Below the pieces are notes generated by a model. That model ran no database searches and had not been told where the DNA came from. It worked only from the letters and a program-made list of their open reading frames with translations. 64,000 nucleotides of DNA from M55B112 sp964539395. GTDB lineage: Bacteria; Bacteroidota; Bacteroidia; Bacteroidales; GCA-2748055. Positions within the stretch are counted from its first letter, which is position 1, and every line of letters starts with the position of its first letter. The stretch covers positions 43,873 to 107,872 of the forward strand of contig CAZIIU010000002.1 in the NCBI GenBank assembly GCA_964539395.1, read 5' to 3'. Both the position numbers and the translations under genes were made by a program. This document shows, piece by piece, positions 60,906 to 64,000 of the stretch.

Positions 60906-61865
60906 GTGAAAAAGCTGATTCGGGAATTTTTCTTTCTCAGGAGAGGTGAACGCCGGGTCCTGGTGATGGTCATGATACTGCTTGCCTTTACTATAGGGGT
61001 AAGAATTTGGCTCGCCTCACGGACCAATCCTGGAAGTGAGCCCGATCTGCAGTTCATTGCTGAAATGAGTGAGTTGAAGGAACAACTTATACACGCCGCT
61101 GAAATAGAAGAGCAGAGGAGAAAGCAGGTGAAACAGCGATTATTAAATGAACGAAACCTGACCAAGCAATCCCATGGCAGCGGATTCGTTGATGAGTTGA
61201 AGCTCTTTGAATTTGATCCCAATACGATTCCCCCGGACTCACTTCGCCTTATGCAGTTGCCTGGCTTCGTAACTGAAAATATATTACGGTACAGGAGTGC
61301 AGGGGGAGTATTCAGGAAGCCTGAGGATATTGGAAAAATTTATGGAATGGATCCCCATCTATATGAAGAAATACTGCCTTATGTGTTCATAAGTAAACAG
61401 TTAAAAGTCGAAAAAGAAATGCAAATATTGAAGAGCAAGGTGTTTTCCAACAATGATAGCATCCCCCTGATAAATATAAATGAGGCTGATTCGGCCATGC
61501 TGATGATGATTCCCGGAATAGGTCCGGTTTACTCGGGAAGAATTGTCAGGTACAGGGAATTACTTGGCGGTTTTCATGAAGAAGAGCAGCTGATGGAGGT
61601 CTATGGGATGGACACATCAAGATATGCCATGTTAGTGCAGTTTTGTCGGGTTGATTGTACAGGAATCCGCAGGATCGATCTGAACAGGGCATCATTCAGA
61701 GACCTGGCTGCACATCCCTATCTCAGCCGTTCTGAAACGTATGCCATCCTCCACTACCGGACTTATGCTGACAGTATTGTCGACACCGGGGAACTACTGC
61801 ATAATCAAATCATTGATCAGGAGCGGTTTGTAAAAGTGTCTCCTTACCTGACAACAAAACGATGA
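60906..61865 (+). CDS. Helix-hairpin-helix protein with three ComEA-like repeats
   Basis: About 319 residues: one N-terminal membrane anchor (about 20-42), a charged coiled-coil-like linker (55-95), and three tandem HhH units: LRLMQLPGFVTENILRYRSA, LMMIPGIGPVYSGRIVRYRE and AHPYLSRSETYAILHYRTY. ComEA binds incoming DNA in the periplasm during transformation; this anchored triple-HhH form may do likewise and could pair with the comEC gene 45 kb away. The GTG start (MKKLIREFF) is preferred to a TTG six codons upstream. Confidence 0.85.
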   Translation: MKKLIREFFFLRRGERRVLVMVMILLAFTIGVRIWLASRTNPGSEPDLQFIAEMSELKEQLIHAAEIEEQRRKQVKQRLLNERNLTKQSHGSGFVDELKLFEFDPNTIPPDSLRLMQLPGFVTENILRYRSAGGVFRKPEDIGKIYGMDPHLYEEILPYVFISKQLKVEKEMQILKSKVFSNNDSIPLININEADSAMLMMIPGIGPVYSGRIVRYRELLGGFHEEEQLMEVYGMDTSRYAMLVQFCRVDCTGIRRIDLNRASFRDLAAHPYLSRSETYAILHYRTYADSIVDTGELLHNQIIDQERFVKVSPYLTTKR

Positions 61866-62009
61866 GTTGAATAATAAATAGTATGTTTATTGATTTAAAG
61901 TGTAAAATTCATTATATTTAGGGTTGAATTGTCAGATACAGTCTGAATCCAGTATTGCAACCAAAAATGGTGAGTAACGCATATTTTTTCGAAAAATTTC
62001 CTCAAACAG

Positions 62010-62040
62010 TTGAAAATAAGAAATTGAATATCTACATTTG
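62010..62040 (+). promoter_or_regulatory. Promoter of rpsU
   Basis: TTG (62010-62012), 20 bases, TACATTTG (62033-62040). Good -7 box and spacing; predicted leader about 20 bases carrying the Shine-Dalgarno sequence. Confidence 0.7.
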
Positions 62041-62066
62041 CGGCTCAATTTAAAAAGGAGAAATTT

Positions 62067-62258
62067 ATGATCATCATTCCTGTTAAAGAAGGAGAAAACA
62101 TCGAAAGGGCGCTGAAGAAATTCAAAAGAAAGTTCGAGAAAACAGGTGTTGTAAAAGAATTGCGTAACAGGCAGGCATTTACAAAGCCTTCTATTGAAAA
62201 GAGGCAGCAGAAGCTAAAGGCGATTTACGTTCAGAAGCTTCAAAGAGAAGAGGATTAG
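62067..62258 (+). CDS. rpsU: 30S ribosomal protein bS21
   Basis: A 63-residue basic protein with the S21 core (IPVKEGENIERALKKFKRKF ... LRNRQAFTKPSIEKR). AAGGAG at 62055-62060, six bases before the ATG, is a strong Shine-Dalgarno sequence, unusual in Bacteroidota, where most mRNAs lack one. In Flavobacterium, bS21 helps sequester the anti-SD, and rpsU mRNA keeps a strong SD for feedback control by ribosomes lacking bS21. The same logic is likely here. It precedes xerC and hpf, a translation-linked cluster. Confidence 0.97.
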   Translation: MIIIPVKEGENIERALKKFKRKFEKTGVVKELRNRQAFTKPSIEKRQQKLKAIYVQKLQREED

Positions 62259-62298
62259 TTGCAATGGGTTCGGGCAGAGTTATTGCATATTACTGCCT

Positions 62299-63177
62299 AT
62301 GACCGGAGTAAATGAATTTTTAGACTACTTGCAAACCGGGAAGCGGTTTGCAGAGAACACAATAAATTCCTACAGAATCGATTTGAACCAATACCATGCT
62401 TTCTGCCGGAAGAACGGCAAGGAGGGCATGGATTTGTTTTTTAGGACCATCAGGAGTTGGGTGGTTGATCTGATGGAACAAGGTTATGCAACAAAGACCA
62501 TTCACAGAAAGCTCTCTTCCCTTCGTTCCTATTGCAGGTTTCTAATTAGGAGAGGTGAGCTCGAAACGGATCCGGTAGCTAAGGTATTAAAGCCAAAAAT
62601 GAACAAGCGGATTCCGCAGTTTGTTGATGAAAAAGGGATCAACCGGTTGCTGGACGACTATGAATTCGGGAATGATTTTAACGGGCTCAGAAACAGGTTG
62701 ATAATCAACCTGCTTTATCAGACAGGGATGCGAAGAAGCGAACTGACCGGATTACAGGTTTCGTCATATGACCCCGGACAGCATGTCGTGAAGGTCACGG
62801 GTAAGAGGCGTAAGGAGAGGCTCATTCCTGTGGGAAGGGAGATTGAGGAGGAGATAACTGCCTATATGCAGAAGAGGCAGGAGGTGAACTATGATTTATC
62901 AGACATGTTATTCCTCACGAAAAAGGGAAAGCCGGTGTATCCGAAACTTATTTACCGCATAGTAACAAAGTATATCAGTATGATCACAACACTTGAAAAA
63001 ACAAGTCCGCACATACTCCGACATACATTTGCTACTCACATGCTGAACAGCGGTGCAGATCTGAATGCAATCAAGGAAATACTTGGTCATGCCAATCTTG
63101 CAGCTACCCAGGTTTACACACACAATACCTTTAAAAAATTGAAGTCTATTTATAACCAGGCTCACCCCAGAGCATAA
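62299..63177 (+). CDS. xerC: Tyrosine recombinase, XerC-like
   Basis: 292 residues, normal for XerC/XerD, with an N-terminal SAM-like DNA-binding domain and a C-terminal catalytic domain. The catalytic set is complete: Arg in GMRRSELTGL, Lys in KVTGKRRKERL, HxxR in SPHILRHTFATHML, His in LGHANLAATQ, and the nucleophile Tyr in QVYTHNTF. Its place between rpsU and hpf, with no phage or integron genes, points to the resident chromosome-dimer recombinase. XerD is not in the window. Confidence 0.92.
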   Translation: MTGVNEFLDYLQTGKRFAENTINSYRIDLNQYHAFCRKNGKEGMDLFFRTIRSWVVDLMEQGYATKTIHRKLSSLRSYCRFLIRRGELETDPVAKVLKPKMNKRIPQFVDEKGINRLLDDYEFGNDFNGLRNRLIINLLYQTGMRRSELTGLQVSSYDPGQHVVKVTGKRRKERLIPVGREIEEEITAYMQKRQEVNYDLSDMLFLTKKGKPVYPKLIYRIVTKYISMITTLEKTSPHILRHTFATHMLNSGADLNAIKEILGHANLAATQVYTHNTFKKLKSIYNQAHPRA

Positions 63178-63193
63178 AATCAAGGAGGTGATT

Positions 63194-63505
63194 ATGAACG
63201 TTAAGATTCATTCAGTGAAGTTTGATGCAGATATCAGGCTATTAGGTTTTATTGAAGAAAAAGTGAATAAGCTGGAAGTCTTTTATGACGACATTTTAGG
63301 TGCAGAGGTCTTTTTAAGATTGGAGAAGGAGACACAGGAGCGGGAGAATAAGATTGTTGAGATCAAGCTTGATGTTGCCAAAAATCCCCTGTTTTCCAAG
63401 AAGCAATGCAAAACATTTGAAGAGGCCACTGATCAGTCGGTTGATGCACTTCGCAGACAATTGCTGAAACACAAGAACAAATTGAAGAACAAACAGATGA
63501 AGTAG
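63194..63505 (+). CDS. hpf: Ribosome hibernation promoting factor (short HPF / RaiA family)
   Basis: 103 residues with the HPF/YfiA fold: MNVKIHSVKFDADIRLLGFIEEKVNKL, then ETQERENKIVEIKLDV and TFEEATDQSVDALRRQL. It binds the 30S decoding region in stationary phase. The chosen ATG is preceded by AAGGAGGTGATT, an essentially full anti-SD match, five bases upstream. That is the strongest SD in the window and decides this start over an in-frame GTG. It follows xerC by 16 bases. Confidence 0.94.
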   Translation: MNVKIHSVKFDADIRLLGFIEEKVNKLEVFYDDILGAEVFLRLEKETQERENKIVEIKLDVAKNPLFSKKQCKTFEEATDQSVDALRRQLLKHKNKLKNKQMK

Positions 63506-63522
63506 TTCATCGTTAAATGAAT

Positions 63523-63540
63523 GCTGCTTGGGCAGCTTTT
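63523..63540 (+). terminator. Weak intrinsic terminator after hpf
   Basis: GCTGC-TTGG-GCAGC followed by four T: a 5-bp stem with a short T-tract, 17 bases after the stop. Confidence 0.55.
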
Positions 63541-63670
63541 AGTGTAAAGAAAAACCGAATCATCAGCGTCGTAAGCATCACGTAACCAGAGATATACATT
63601 ATAGTTCTGCATACCTGATTAATACCCGGAATTCCAAATCGGTCATGTGGTAAAAAAATAAAAAGAATAT

Positions 63671-63702
63671 TTTGCCATATAGTTTTTTATTTCATACATT
63701 TG
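63671..63702 (+). promoter_or_regulatory. Promoter of the tRNA cluster
   Basis: TTTG (63671-63674), 20 bases, TACATTTG (63695-63702). The predicted start is about 35 bases before tRNA-Thr. Confidence 0.7.
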
Positions 63703-63741
63703 CAGACCGATTTTGGAGGGTAGTTTTTTGACTTATTCGAC

Positions 63742-63815
63742 GCCGATGTAGCTCAGCTGGTCAGAGCAGCTGATTTGTAATCAGCAGGTCGGGGGTTCGA
63801 ATCCCTCCATCGGCT
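63742..63815 (+). tRNA. tRNA-Thr (anticodon TGT)
   Basis: 74 bases with a full cloverleaf: acceptor GCCGATG / CATCGGC, D-arm GCTCAGCTGGTCAGAGC, anticodon loop TTTGTAA (anticodon TGT), T-arm GGTTCGAATCC. The CCA end is not encoded. First gene of a Thr-Tyr-Gly cluster. Confidence 0.97.
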
Positions 63816-63829
63816 CACGTGCTTAAATG

Positions 63830-63912
63830 GGGGAGATACCAAAGTGGCCAACTGGGGCAGACTGTAAATCTGCTGTCGCACGACTTCGGAGGTTCGAATC
63901 CTTCTCTCCCCA
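63830..63912 (+). tRNA. tRNA-Tyr (anticodon GTA)
   Basis: About 83 bases with the long variable arm typical of tRNA-Tyr. Acceptor GGGGAGA / TCTCCCC, anticodon loop CTGTAAA (anticodon GTA), T-arm GGTTCGAATCC. CCA is not encoded. Confidence 0.96.
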
Positions 63913-63945
63913 CAAAGGTTCTTTAAAAGGTTGGTCCCTTTACAG

Positions 63946-64000
63946 GCGGGAATAGCTCAGTTGGTAGAGCACAACCCTTCCAAGGTTGGGGTCGCGAGTT
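63946..64000 (+). tRNA. tRNA-Gly (anticodon TCC), truncated by window edge
   Basis: The first 55 bases are present: acceptor 5' strand GCGGGAA, D-arm AGCTCAGTTGGTAGAGCA, anticodon loop CTTCCAA (anticodon TCC). The T-arm and 3' acceptor strand lie outside the window. The order Thr-Tyr-Gly after hpf is the usual lead-in to tuf in this phylum. Confidence 0.93.

Noticed and set aside
62299..63177. Phage or integron integrase
   Set aside because: The recombinase has XerC length and sits in a translation gene cluster; there are no phage genes, attC sites or tRNA-end duplications in view.
1..64000. CRISPR arrays, rRNA genes, replication origin, prophage
   Set aside because: No regular repeat-spacer pattern, rRNA sequence, DnaA-box cluster or phage structural gene was seen on either strand.

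Overview
The window is a gene-dense stretch of a Bacteroidota chromosome, most likely class Bacteroidia; family and genus cannot be fixed from sequence alone. The evidence is a short group-specific RpoD without region 1.1, a Rho with a long disordered insertion, PorT of the type IX secretion system, a TamL-type outer-membrane lipoprotein, DUF4199, DUF5063 and GIN (DUF2807) genes, and repeated matches to the Bacteroidota promoter (TTTG, 17-22 bases, TAnnTTTG). NifJ and the cytochrome genes point to an organism with anaerobic carbon metabolism plus a quinol-oxidising respiratory chain. I see no phage, transposon or CRISPR array; the layout is that of a core chromosome with a few accessory respiratory genes.

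Layout. 0-3.6 kb: 3' part of recQ, then an overlapping DUF5063 / 3'-5' exonuclease / rlmI operon. 3.8-12.7 kb: a GIN-domain protein, rpoD, rho, nifJ, ruvX, def. 12.7-21.7 kb: a DHOD-like oxidoreductase, comEC, and a potassium block (trkA, trkH, a CPA-type antiporter) with a CoA-binding protein and yciO. 21.8-29.0 kb: a GC-rich minus-strand pair (octaheme TPR cytochrome and rhomboid), divergent from a three-gene Rieske / cytochrome b / octaheme cytochrome c complex. The space between them holds a striking set of inverted repeats. 29.1-34.6 kb: ilvD-ilvB-ilvN-ilvC, preceded by a branched-chain-amino-acid leader peptide and an attenuator. 34.8-35.0 kb: SRP RNA with a near-perfect promoter. 35.3-43 kb: DUF4199 and two glycosyltransferases, then miaA, a pRiA4b ORF-3-like gene, a LuxC-type acyl-CoA reductase and aconitase, all on the minus strand. 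43.2-51.5 kb: a MacB-type permease, a SiaC-like protein, gapA, a probable beta-barrel protein, an unlisted 42-residue lipoprotein gene, and a run of oxidoreductases and an amidohydrolase. 51.6-61.9 kb: small-type purL, porT, a SpoU methyltransferase, tamL, class II aldolase, an NSS transporter and a ComEA-like triple HhH protein. 62-64 kb: rpsU, xerC, hpf and a tRNA-Thr/Tyr/Gly cluster that runs off the right edge.

Most interesting signals. (1) A textbook-geometry ilv transcription attenuator: a 21-residue leader peptide with eleven consecutive Ile/Leu/Val residues, a stop codon inside a 9-base anti-terminator arm, and a 12-bp terminator hairpin before ilvD. (2) A complete miniature transcription unit (promoter box, 42-codon lipoprotein gene, intrinsic terminator) at 47.3-47.6 kb. 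(3) A potential three-way junction or operator between the two divergent octaheme cytochrome loci. (4) The Rieske / b6-like cytochrome b / octaheme cytochrome c complex itself. (5) Strong Shine-Dalgarno sequences before rpsU and hpf in a group that otherwise rarely uses them. No wholly new multi-gene system could be demonstrated from sequence reading alone.
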